A DNA stretch of 5,516 nt, from NCBI GenBank assembly GCA_003519965.1, contig DOVS01000245.1, positions 1-5,516 on the forward strand, written 5' to 3'. Below are positions 1 through 5,516 of the stretch, one piece after another. Within the stretch, counting starts at the first letter, position 1, and each line of letters opens with the position of its first letter. Below the pieces are notes generated by a model. The model was given only the letters and a program-made list of their open reading frames with translations, made no database searches and had not been told where the DNA came from. Source of the DNA: Betaproteobacteria bacterium. Lineage in GTDB: Bacteria; Pseudomonadota; Gammaproteobacteria; Burkholderiales; UBA9220. The translations under genes and the position numbers were made by a program.

Positions 1-38
1 GCCGCCTTGCACCGGGCGGCGGCGCGCCGCGGCGGCGA
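1..38. other. GC-rich flank downstream of the TPR gene, with short palindromes
   Basis: These 38 bases lie just past the stop codon of the minus-strand TPR gene. They are almost entirely G and C and contain a perfect 12-bp palindrome at 19-30 (GCGGCGCGCCGC) and a pair of 6-bp inverted arms at 1-6 and 15-20. On the minus strand no T-run follows these structures, so a classic intrinsic terminator is not supported. In the plus direction one frame is open from base 1 to a TAA at 40-42, which shares the TTAA at 39-42 with the TPR gene's stop. It could therefore be the last 13 codons of a convergent gene, but that is too short to judge. Confidence 0.3.
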
Positions 39-2297
39 TTAAGCGCGCTGGCCGCGCAGGGCGGCTGCCAGTTCTATCATGACGCTATCCCAGTCGCCGT
101 GGCGCGGTTGCCGGAATAGCCGCATGTTCGGGTACCAAGGGGTGTCGCTGCGCTGCGTCAGCCAGCGGAAATCGCTGGCGAACGGCAACAGGGTCCAGGT
201 TGTTTTTCCCATGGCGCCCGCCAGGTGGGCGACGGCGGTGTCTACCGAGATGATTAAATCTAGCTGGTCGATAAGCCCGGCGGTGTCGGTAAAACTGTTC
301 AGCCGGGCGGATAAGTCGATTAGGCGCATGCCGGGCGGCGGCGTCGCCGCCTGGGCCGCCGCCGGGCCTTTTTGCAAGCTGAAAAACACCGCGCCGCCCG
401 CCTCGGCCAGGGGCGCGAATTGCTGCAAGGCGCAGGACCGGCGCCAGTCGTCCTTGAGCGCTGCGCCGCCCGCCCACACTAGCCCGGCGCGCAAGCCGCC
501 GTCTTTCGGGTAGGGGGCGATTTCCCGCCGCCAGCGGTCGCGGGCGGCCGCGGGCGGGAAGAGGTAAGGGGTCTTGGCCGGGAGGGTGTCTAGGGTGGTG
601 CGCAGCAGGCGCGGTAAGCTGAGGAGCGGGGATTGGATGTCGAACGGCGGCAGCGGTTCGCCGTCCGCCACCACCTGGCCGACGCCGGGCGCGCCGCGCA
701 GCAGGTTTTTCAACGGCGGCTGGCAGAGCAGGATGACGCGCCCGCACCGCTGTGCGGCTTCCTCGGCGTAGCGGACGAAGTGCAGGGTGTCGCCCAATCC
801 CTGCTCGGCGTAGAGCAGCAGGGTTTTTCCGGGCGCGCCCGCGCCGTCCCACGCGGGTTGGGCGAAGTTCTTCCAATTGCCCGCCATGTCCTTCATTTTC
901 CAGCGCCATTCGTAGGCGTCCCAGCCTTCCGGGTAGCGTCCCAGGGATAGCAAGCCGAGGGCGCGCCCCCATTGGGCGTCGGCGAAATCCGGCGCGATGG
1001 CGACGGCGCGCTCGTAAGCGGCCAGCGATTCTTGTTCCCGTCCCAGGCAATGGAGCGCATAGGCGACGTTGACCTGGGCGTCGGCGAAATCGGGCTTGAG
1101 CGCGGCGGCTTTTTGCGCCCACGCGAGCGACGCCTCCAGTTGGTCTAATGCGTTGTGGAAGGTGGAGAGGTTGGAAAAAGCAATGGGGTCGGTTTTCGGG
1201 TGACCCAACGCCGCCATTTGCGTGTCGATGGCTTCCGTGAAACGGCGCTGCGCGCTGAAGGCGAGGGCGAGATTGATGTGGGTGTCGGGATGGCCGGGGT
1301 TTTTTCCCAGGAAGGCGTGGTACAGCGCGATCGCTTCCTCGGGGTGGTTTTCTTCGACTAGGATAGCGCCCAAATTGAGGTAAGGCAGCGCATAGCCGAG
1401 GTCGATGGCGATGGCGCTGCGGTAGAATGCTTTCGCCTCGGCCATGCGCTTGAGCTGCTGGCAGCAGTTAGCCAGGCAGAAGTGAGCTTCCGCCGATTGG
1501 GGCATGATGCGCATCGCTTCCCGGAAGTGGGTTTCCGCTTCGCGGTGGCGTCCCTGTTCGGATAACACGCCGCTCAGTCCAATGTGCGCTTTGAAGTGGC
1601 GCGGCTGCGCTTGCGTCACGGCCCGGTAACAGGGCTCCGCCTCGCCGGGGCGCCGGGTTTTCTGGCAAATATCGCCCAGCAACAGCAAGGTGCCTTCGTG
1701 ATCGGGAACCTGCGCCATGACTTGGCGGAGGTGCGCCTCGGCCTCGGCGAAGCGTTCGCGGTCGAATTGATTGCGGGCGAGGTTGTAATGCGCTTGAGGG
1801 AGAGCGGGGTCGATCTCCAGCGCGCGCAGATAGCAGGCTTGCGCTGCCTCCGGGCGGCCCTGCTTGTCTAATACCGTGCCGAGGTCGTTATGGGCCTCGG
1901 CGTAATCGGGATCGAGGGCGGCGGCGGCGCGAAAGCAGCGTTCCGCTTCCGCCCATGCCGCCGTTTCCTGATAGATCGCGCCTAGCTCGTAGTGGAATAT
2001 GGCGATGCTGGGGTTGCTGGCGATAGCCCGCTCGATCGAGCGGATGGCTTCTGCGTGTTGCCGCCGGGCGTGGTGAATTGTGCCGAGCAGGTAGAGCGCG
2101 TCGAAGTCGTCTGGTTTGCATGCGAGGATATTTTCGTAATCGCGGGCCGCGCCGTCCAAGTCGCCCGCCCTATGGCGGGCGTGTCCCTGCCGCATCCATT
2201 GGACCCGTTGTTCGGCGGAGCCGTCGGCGGCCGGTTCCGGCGGGGACGGTTCTTCACCGTTGGGTTTTCCGAAGAACTGTTTCATCAAATTTCGCAT
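39..2297 (-). CDS. TPR-repeat protein with C-terminal heptosyltransferase-like (GT-B) domain
   Basis: This 752-residue protein probably transfers a sugar, with the TPR array acting as a scaffold or acceptor-binding surface; donor and acceptor are unknown. After a short Pro/Glu-rich linker (about 11-29), TPR units run with an unbroken 34-residue period from about 30 to 465. Equivalent leucines sit at 71, 105, 139 and so on to 377, and units often end in a 'DP'- or 'KPD'-like turn. The C-terminal domain (about 490-745) resembles ADP-heptose:LPS heptosyltransferases: an EQGLGDT loop at 498-504, a GLVWAG strand at 605-610, FSLQKGP at 639-645, and a donor-site motif VDTAVAHLAGAMGK at 685-698. This fusion is a known bacterial architecture. 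No signal peptide or membrane helix is visible, so it is probably cytoplasmic. Start choice is uncertain: neither Met1 nor Met5 (ATG at 2285) has a good ribosome binding site. The gene is divergent from the glycan genes on the right. Confidence 0.93.
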   Translation of the reverse strand: MRNLMKQFFGKPNGEEPSPPEPAADGSAEQRVQWMRQGHARHRAGDLDGAARDYENILACKPDDFDALYLLGTIHHARRQHAEAIRSIERAIASNPSIAIFHYELGAIYQETAAWAEAERCFRAAAALDPDYAEAHNDLGTVLDKQGRPEAAQACYLRALEIDPALPQAHYNLARNQFDRERFAEAEAHLRQVMAQVPDHEGTLLLLGDICQKTRRPGEAEPCYRAVTQAQPRHFKAHIGLSGVLSEQGRHREAETHFREAMRIMPQSAEAHFCLANCCQQLKRMAEAKAFYRSAIAIDLGYALPYLNLGAILVEENHPEEAIALYHAFLGKNPGHPDTHINLALAFSAQRRFTEAIDTQMAALGHPKTDPIAFSNLSTFHNALDQLEASLAWAQKAAALKPDFADAQVNVAYALHCLGREQESLAAYERAVAIAPDFADAQWGRALGLLSLGRYPEGWDAYEWRWKMKDMAGNWKNFAQPAWDGAGAPGKTLLLYAEQGLGDTLHFVRYAEEAAQRCGRVILLCQPPLKNLLRGAPGVGQVVADGEPLPPFDIQSPLLSLPRLLRTTLDTLPAKTPYLFPPAAARDRWRREIAPYPKDGGLRAGLVWAGGAALKDDWRRSCALQQFAPLAEAGGAVFFSLQKGPAAAQAATPPPGMRLIDLSARLNSFTDTAGLIDQLDLIISVDTAVAHLAGAMGKTTWTLLPFASDFRWLTQRSDTPWYPNMRLFRQPRHGDWDSVMIELAAALRGQRA

Positions 2298-2320
2298 GAG
2301 ATACGCTGCCGCTTGGGATA

Positions 2321-2338
2321 TTTGTTAATATTAACAAA
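2321..2338. promoter_or_regulatory. Perfect 18-bp palindrome in the divergent intergenic region, operator candidate
   Basis: TTTGTTAATATTAACAAA is its own reverse complement over all 18 bases. It sits in the 66-bp gap between two divergent start codons, with its centre about 32 bp from the TPR gene start (2297) and about 34 bp from the small gene start (2364). Only two of the 20 bases at 2321-2340 are G or C, in sharp contrast with the surrounding DNA. The symmetry and position fit the binding site of a dimeric regulator controlling both directions, and it overlaps a plausible -10 element. As RNA it would have no loop, so a hairpin terminator is less likely. No regulator gene is present in the window. 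Confidence 0.5.
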
Positions 2339-2353
2339 AAGTTTGGGTGTCGA
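2325..2353 (-). promoter_or_regulatory. Candidate sigma70-type promoter for the TPR gene
   Basis: Read on the minus strand, TCGACA (2353-2348) matches the -35 consensus TTGACA at five of six positions. It is followed after 17 bp by TATTAA (2330-2325), four of six matches to TATAAT. Transcription would begin near 2318, giving a leader of about 20 nt before the ATG at 2297. The -10 element lies inside the 18-bp palindrome, so a protein bound there would be expected to block it. I see no equally good -35/-10 pair for the plus strand. Hexamer matching in AT-rich DNA is weak evidence. Confidence 0.3.
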
Positions 2354-2363
2354 GGCGGGGGAT

Positions 2364-2672
2364 ATGATGTTCGATGGGTTTAAAGCGCGGCAAGTCGAGG
2401 ATTTTGCGAAGACCTTAGCGCACGATTTCGTGAAGCGTTTTCCCCCCGGCCAGGAAACCGGCCAGGATAAAAAACAGCAGAAGAAGCTGGCGGGCGCGAT
2501 AGCCGAACTGTACGCGCGGGCTGGAAAATTTAACCGGGAGCACAACATGGGCGTCTATAAAAAAGCGAAATTCGGCAATACGCTGAAATGGGAGTTAAAA
2601 GCGCTGGGCTGCAGCGAGGCGCTGATCGATCGAATCATGGGTGATTTGATGGTCGGTCTCGCGGGCGGCTAG
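2364..2672 (+). CDS. Unrecognised basic 102-residue protein, first gene of the rightward cluster
   Basis: I do not recognise this family. The product appears small, soluble and mostly helical: there is no signal peptide or membrane segment, and it has 18 Lys/Arg against 12 Asp/Glu. Visible parts are an N-terminal amphipathic stretch (residues 6-26), a polar Gln/Lys-rich linker (30-41), a second helix (42-54), a basic patch around YKKAKF (65-70), and a C-terminal segment with aliphatic residues (74-100). The start is the first of two adjacent ATGs (2364 and 2367), because GAGG at 2352-2355 lies 8 nt upstream of it. The reading frame stays open upstream into the antisense of the TPR gene, but no supported start exists there. 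The stop is 37 bp before the GT2 gene, so cotranscription is plausible. It could be a small adaptor or nucleic-acid-binding protein, but the sequence does not decide. Confidence 0.7.
   Translation: MMFDGFKARQVEDFAKTLAHDFVKRFPPGQETGQDKKQQKKLAGAIAELYARAGKFNREHNMGVYKKAKFGNTLKWELKALGCSEALIDRIMGDLMVGLAGG
2446..2467 (+). repeat. In-frame 10-bp direct repeat, period 12 nt
   Basis: CCGGCCAGGA occurs at 2446-2455 and again at 2458-2467, separated by two A residues. The 12-nt period equals four codons, so the repeat adds residues in frame and produces the similar peptides PGQE and TGQD (residues 28-35) of the small protein. This looks like a short tandem duplication in a polar linker. It could vary in copy number between strains. 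Confidence 0.45.
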
Positions 2673-2692
2673 CCGTTGCGCGCGCCGCCCGC
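2661..2692 (+). other. GC hairpin over the small gene's stop codon
   Basis: GCGGGCGGC at 2661-2669 is perfectly complementary to GCCGCCCGC at 2684-2692, giving a 9-bp all-G/C stem with a 14-nt loop. The left arm encodes the last Gly codons of the small protein and the loop contains its TAG stop. The downstream sequence is CTATTGGA, with no run of T, so it does not match an intrinsic terminator. It ends 5 nt before the GGAAGGA ribosome binding site of the GT2 gene. It may therefore adjust transcript ends, stability or translation within the operon. In GC-rich DNA such a stem may also be chance. Confidence 0.4.
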
Positions 2693-2697
2693 CTATT

Positions 2698-2704
2698 GGA
2701 AGGA
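2698..2704 (+). promoter_or_regulatory. Strong ribosome binding site of the GT2 gene
   Basis: GGAAGGA matches the anti-Shine-Dalgarno sequence well. It lies 5 nt before the ATG at 2710 and 8 nt before the adjacent ATG at 2713. The second spacing is closer to the optimum, so translation may begin at either; the products differ by one Met. Confidence 0.7.
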
Positions 2705-2709
2705 TACGC

Positions 2710-3615
2710 ATGATGAGCCGCCCGCCCGCGACCCGCTATAGCTTGATTATCCCCGCTCGCGACGAAGCGGAGGGGCTGCGCCGCCTGTTGCCGGAGCTGC
2801 CGCGGCATCTTCCCGACGATACGGAAATTCTGGTGGTGAACGACGGCTCGCGCGACGATACCGCCGCCGTCTGCCAGGCCCATGGCGTGCGCGTGGTGAC
2901 TCATCGGCATCCCAAGGGAAACGGGGCGGCGGTGAAGAGCGGCGCGCGAGCGGCGGCTGGCGAGGCGCTGATTTTCATGGACGCCGACGGCCAACATAAG
3001 CCGGAGGATATTCCCGCGCTGCTGGAAAAATTCGACGAGGGTTTCGATATGGTGGTGGGCGCGCGCGCCGCGGGCTCCCAAGCGGGGATGCACCGGGCGG
3101 TGGCGAACGACGTATTCAGCCGCCTCGCGACCTGGATGGTGCAGCAGCGGGTGGAGGACCTGACTTCCGGATTTCGCGTGATGCGGGCGGATCGCTTCCG
3201 CAAGTTTCTTTATCTGTTGCCCAACGGATTCTCCTACCCGACCACCACCACCATGAGTTTTTTCCGCGCGGGCTTCGGCGTGGCGTATGTGCCGATTCAT
3301 ACGCCACGGCGCGTTACCGGCAAAAGCCATATCCGTCCGCTGCGCGATGGCGTGCGTTTTTTTCTGATTATTATCAAGATCGGTACACTCTATTCGCCGC
3401 AAAAATTATTTATTCCCATCAGCGCCGGCTTTTTCTGGACCGGGTTGTGCTACTACCTGTACACCTATCTGGAGGAAGGGCGCTTTACCAACATGAGCGC
3501 TTTGTTGTTTATTTCGGCGATTCTGACCTTTTTGATCGGCATCGTGTCCGAGCAAATCTCCGCCCTGCACTATAAAGGCATCGACGACCCGCGCGAAACG
3601 CAGCGGGACGATTGA
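2710..3615 (+). CDS. GT2 family glycosyltransferase, DPM synthase/GtrB-like, with two C-terminal membrane helices
   Basis: This 301-residue enzyme probably transfers a sugar from a nucleotide donor to a lipid carrier, such as polyprenyl phosphate or a lipid-linked glycan, on the inner face of the cytoplasmic membrane. The GT-A domain covers about residues 9-215: the SLIIPARDEAEGL strand-loop (11-23), NDGSRDD at 44-50, the metal-binding DAD at 91-93 within MDADGQH, and TSGFRVMR at 152-159, which is characteristic of the dolichol-phosphate-mannose-synthase-like group. A hydrophobic amphipathic stretch (216-226) precedes two predicted membrane helices (about 232-252 and 262-282), and the tail is short and charged. 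GtrB-type proteins share this layout and length. It is followed after one base by the GT4 gene, so they are almost certainly cotranslated. Donor and acceptor cannot be read from the sequence. Confidence 0.92.
   Translation: MMSRPPATRYSLIIPARDEAEGLRRLLPELPRHLPDDTEILVVNDGSRDDTAAVCQAHGVRVVTHRHPKGNGAAVKSGARAAAGEALIFMDADGQHKPEDIPALLEKFDEGFDMVVGARAAGSQAGMHRAVANDVFSRLATWMVQQRVEDLTSGFRVMRADRFRKFLYLLPNGFSYPTTTTMSFFRAGFGVAYVPIHTPRRVTGKSHIRPLRDGVRFFLIIIKIGTLYSPQKLFIPISAGFFWTGLCYYLYTYLEEGRFTNMSALLFISAILTFLIGIVSEQISALHYKGIDDPRETQRDD
3605..3608 (+). promoter_or_regulatory. Weak ribosome binding site supporting the TTG start of the GT4 gene
   Basis: GGGA lies within the last codons of the GT2 gene, 8 nt before the TTG at 3617. 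The next in-frame ATG, at 3629, has no purine-rich site upstream. Starting there would also remove half of the first beta strand (RVLMVS), which GT4 proteins need at their N terminus. Translational coupling from the GT2 stop codon at 3613-3615 may compensate for the weak site and rare start codon. Confidence 0.5.
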
Positions 3616-3616
3616 C

Positions 3617-4723
3617 TTGCGCGTTCTGATGGTGAGTACTTCCTATCCGCTCGACCCGCACGATTGGCGCGGGCGCTTTATCGCCGATATGGCGGCGGCG
3701 CTGGGACGGCGGGAGGACGTGGCGTTGGCCTCATGGGCCCCGCCGGGCGCGTTGCCGCCGGGCGTGGCGGATGCGTTGCCGCCCGGCGATGGGGAATGGC
3801 TGGCGAATCTATCCCAGCGCGGCGGCATTGCGTGTTTGCTGCGGCAGGGCGCTATGCGCGGCGGTGGGGCCGCCTTCGGTTTACTGCGCCGCTTACGGCG
3901 GGTGTACCGCGAAAGCCGCGCCGATCTGGTGCACGCCAACTGGCTGCAGAACGCCCTACCGTTGTGGGGGCTGGCGACGCCGCTGGTTGCGACAGTGCTG
4001 GGCAGCGATTACGGTTTGCTCGAACTGCCGGGCATGGCGTTCGCGTTACGTCGGATGCTCGCCCAGCGACGCGCGCTGCTGGCGCCGAATGCGGAGTGGA
4101 TGCAGCCGAAGCTGGAGGCGTTGTTCGGCGGCGTGGCGCAAATCCGCACTATTCCTTTCGGGATCGATGCGTCCTGGTTCGGCGCGGCGCGGAGGCCGGT
4201 GGAAGCGCCGCGGCGCTGGCTTGTCGTCGCGCGGGTGACGCGCGCTAAAATCGGCCCTTTGTTCGAATGGGGAGCGGATGTGTTCGGGAGCAGCCAAGAG
4301 CTGCACTTATTCGGGCCGATGCAGGAGCCGATGACGATACCGCCGTGGGTGCATTATCACGGCCCCGCTCACCCCGCCGCGTTGCGAGACACCTGGTTTC
4401 CCCAGGCGAGCGGGCTAGTGACGCTCAGCCGTCACGACGAAGGGCGGCCGCAAGTGGTTCTAGAGGCCATGGCGGCCGGTCTGCCGGTGATCGCCAGCAG
4501 TTTGCCGGCTCACCGGGGTATCGTCCTAGACGGGAAAACCGGCTGTTTCGCCGATAGCCGCGATGCGTTCGGCGCGGCGCTGGAACACTTGGCGTCCCGG
4601 GAAAATAACCGTCTCGCGGGGCAAGCGGCGCGGGAATGGGCGAGAAGCCGTTTCGGCGCCTGGGACGACTGCGCCGCTCGCTACGTAGCGGCTTATCGCG
4701 ATGTGCTGGACAGCCGGGCATGA
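3617..4723 (+). CDS. GT4 family glycosyltransferase (GT-B fold)
   Basis: This 368-residue retaining glycosyltransferase probably adds a sugar from a nucleotide donor to a growing surface glycan in the cytoplasm. The N-terminal domain opens with the strand RVLMVSTSYP (2-11) and a glycine-containing loop WRGRF (17-21). LVHANWL is at 104-110 and VLGSD at 127-131, where many relatives have HGSD, so Leu replaces the usual His. The C-terminal domain starts at about 200 with VVARVTRAK (203-211), whose Arg206 and Lys211 fit the donor-phosphate contacts. It contains the family's EX7E signature at Glu275 and Glu283 (HDEGRPQVVLEAMAAGLPV, 273-291). Length is normal for GT4. The TTG start gives a complete first strand. 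The gene follows GT2 by 1 bp and overlaps the epimerase start by 4 bp. Sugar specificity is unknown. Confidence 0.92.
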   Translation: MRVLMVSTSYPLDPHDWRGRFIADMAAALGRREDVALASWAPPGALPPGVADALPPGDGEWLANLSQRGGIACLLRQGAMRGGGAAFGLLRRLRRVYRESRADLVHANWLQNALPLWGLATPLVATVLGSDYGLLELPGMAFALRRMLAQRRALLAPNAEWMQPKLEALFGGVAQIRTIPFGIDASWFGAARRPVEAPRRWLVVARVTRAKIGPLFEWGADVFGSSQELHLFGPMQEPMTIPPWVHYHGPAHPAALRDTWFPQASGLVTLSRHDEGRPQVVLEAMAAGLPVIASSLPAHRGIVLDGKTGCFADSRDAFGAALEHLASRENNRLAGQAAREWARSRFGAWDDCAARYVAAYRDVLDSRA

Positions 4724-5516
4724 CTCGCGAGGCGGTGTTGTTGCTGGGCGGCGGCGGTTTTATTGGCGCCGCGCTCTCCCGGCGGCTGGCGGCGGCGGGC
4801 CGGCGAGTGCATGTTGTTTCCCGCCACGCGGCTGTTTCCGCCGTTCCGAATGTTTCTTTTCATCGTGGCGCGCTGGACGATGTGGTGCTGTTGCGCAAGT
4901 TATTACCGGTGTGCGGCACGGTGGTGCATCTCGCTTCCGAAACCACGCCGGGCGGCTCGGCGCATCGCCCCGCTTTAGAAGCGGAAAATATTCGCGCGAC
5001 CCTGGCGCTGCTGGAGTGGCTACAGGCGTTTGACGCGCACTTGATTTTCCTGTCTTCCGGCGGCGCGCTATACGGCGATGCCGCGCATTTTCCCGTGGCC
5101 GAGGCGGCGCCGCTGGCGCCGCTGTCTTATCATGGGGCGGGCAAGGCGGCGATAGAGGCATTCCTTCACGCATTCCGCGCCCAAGGACGGCGGGCGACGG
5201 TATTGCGCCCCGCTAACGCTTACGGGCCGGAACAACCGTTGCGGGCGGGGTTCGGCTTCATCCGCACCCTGCTGGAGCAGATGCGAATCGGGTCGGCGCT
5301 GGATATTTGGGGCGACGGCGAGGCGGTGCGGGATTTTATTTACGTGGACGATGTGGCGGCGGCTTGCGCATTGTTCGTGGATAGGCCGCAAGACAGCGGT
5401 ATTTATAATGTGGGCAGCGGCGAAGGCCATAGCATAAATGCGGTGGCGCGCTTGGCGGGCGCGGTGTGCGGCCGAGAACTCAAATTACGCTACCGGCCGG
5501 CGCGGCCGGGGGATGT
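4720..5516 (+). CDS. NAD-dependent sugar-nucleotide epimerase/dehydratase (extended SDR), 3' truncated by the window
   Basis: The 265 visible residues belong to an extended short-chain dehydrogenase of the UDP-glucose 4-epimerase-like group, which alters a nucleotide-linked sugar using bound NAD. The Rossmann fingerprint GGGGFIG is at 10-16. FLSSGGALYGD (110-120) carries the catalytic Ser region, LRPANAYGP is at 162-170, RDFIYVDDV at 204-212, and NVGSGEGHSI at 230-239. The active-site segment reads LSYHGAGKAAIE (135-146): Lys142 is present, but the position four residues before it, normally Tyr, is His138, with Tyr137 one place earlier. About 40-60 C-terminal residues probably lie beyond the window. 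The ATG overlaps the TGA of the GT4 gene (ATGA at 4720-4723), so it is translationally coupled and likely supplies or modifies a sugar for the adjacent transferases. Whether it is an epimerase, dehydratase or reductase is not resolved. Confidence 0.9.
   Translation, partial: MTREAVLLLGGGGFIGAALSRRLAAAGRRVHVVSRHAAVSAVPNVSFHRGALDDVVLLRKLLPVCGTVVHLASETTPGGSAHRPALEAENIRATLALLEWLQAFDAHLIFLSSGGALYGDAAHFPVAEAAPLAPLSYHGAGKAAIEAFLHAFRAQGRRATVLRPANAYGPEQPLRAGFGFIRTLLEQMRIGSALDIWGDGEAVRDFIYVDDVAAACALFVDRPQDSGIYNVGSGEGHSINAVARLAGAVCGRELKLRYRPARPGD

Noticed and set aside
85..1122. Long minus-strand ORF (345 codons) in another frame of the TPR gene
   Set aside because: The product is extremely Arg/Pro/Ala-rich with no domain pattern, and the region is fully explained by the glycosyltransferase domain and last TPR units of the real gene in the other frame.
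2321..2340. Palindrome plus A-run read as an intrinsic terminator
   Set aside because: The stem is AT-only at its core with no loop, and it lies between two divergent start codons where no transcript needs to end.
1992..2363. Extended start of the small gene inside the antisense of the TPR gene
   Set aside because: The frame is open there only because it mirrors the TPR gene's codons. No ribosome binding site supports an earlier start, whereas GAGG precedes the ATG at 2364.
2635..3402. 255-codon minus-strand ORF opposite the GT2 gene
   Set aside because: It is antisense to well-conserved GT2 motifs, is rich in His/Arg/Ala as expected for a mirror frame of GC-rich coding DNA, and shows no family motif.
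3664..4248. Plus-strand ORF of 194 codons overlapping the GT4 gene in another frame
   Set aside because: It lacks recognisable motifs, is Gly/Arg/Ala-rich, and overlaps the GT4 frame, which contains all family signatures.
4760..5430. Minus-strand ORFs of 120-137 codons opposite the epimerase
   Set aside because: The plus frame carries a continuous set of extended SDR motifs; the minus frames are Arg/Pro-rich shadows.

Overview
The window looks like chromosomal DNA of a GC-rich Gram-negative bacterium, most likely a proteobacterium. This rests on gene content (a TPR protein fused to a heptosyltransferase-like domain, and a surface-polysaccharide gene set), strong G/C preference at third codon positions, and AGGA-type ribosome binding sites. 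I cannot name a genus from the sequence alone. There are no rRNA or tRNA genes, insertion sequences or CRISPR arrays.

Layout: the left 2.3 kb is one minus-strand gene (39-2297) encoding 13 consecutive TPR units joined to a C-terminal GT-B-type glycosyltransferase-like domain. A 66-bp divergent intergenic region (2298-2363) follows. Its core is very AT-rich and holds a perfect 18-bp palindrome about midway between the two start codons. Rightward from there run four plus-strand genes: an unrecognised basic 102-residue protein (2364-2672); a GT2 dolichol-phosphate-mannose-synthase/GtrB-like glycosyltransferase with two C-terminal membrane helices (2710-3615); a GT4 glycosyltransferase starting at TTG (3617-4723); and an NAD-dependent sugar epimerase/dehydratase cut by the window edge (4720-5516+).

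The last three genes are tightly coupled (1-bp gap, then a 4-bp ATGA overlap) and form a typical polysaccharide or glycolipid assembly module: one enzyme modifies a nucleotide sugar, one GT4 transfers sugar in the cytoplasm, and one membrane-anchored GT2 probably works on a polyprenyl-phosphate or lipid-linked acceptor. The divergent TPR-glycosyltransferase probably belongs to the same surface-glycan locus, but that is inference from proximity.

The observations most worth a second look are the epimerase active site, where the canonical YxxxK tyrosine position holds His with a Tyr one residue earlier; the symmetric palindrome in the divergent promoter region; the unrecognised small gene leading the operon; and a 9-bp all-GC hairpin over that small gene's stop codon. 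I did not find convincing evidence of a wholly new system.
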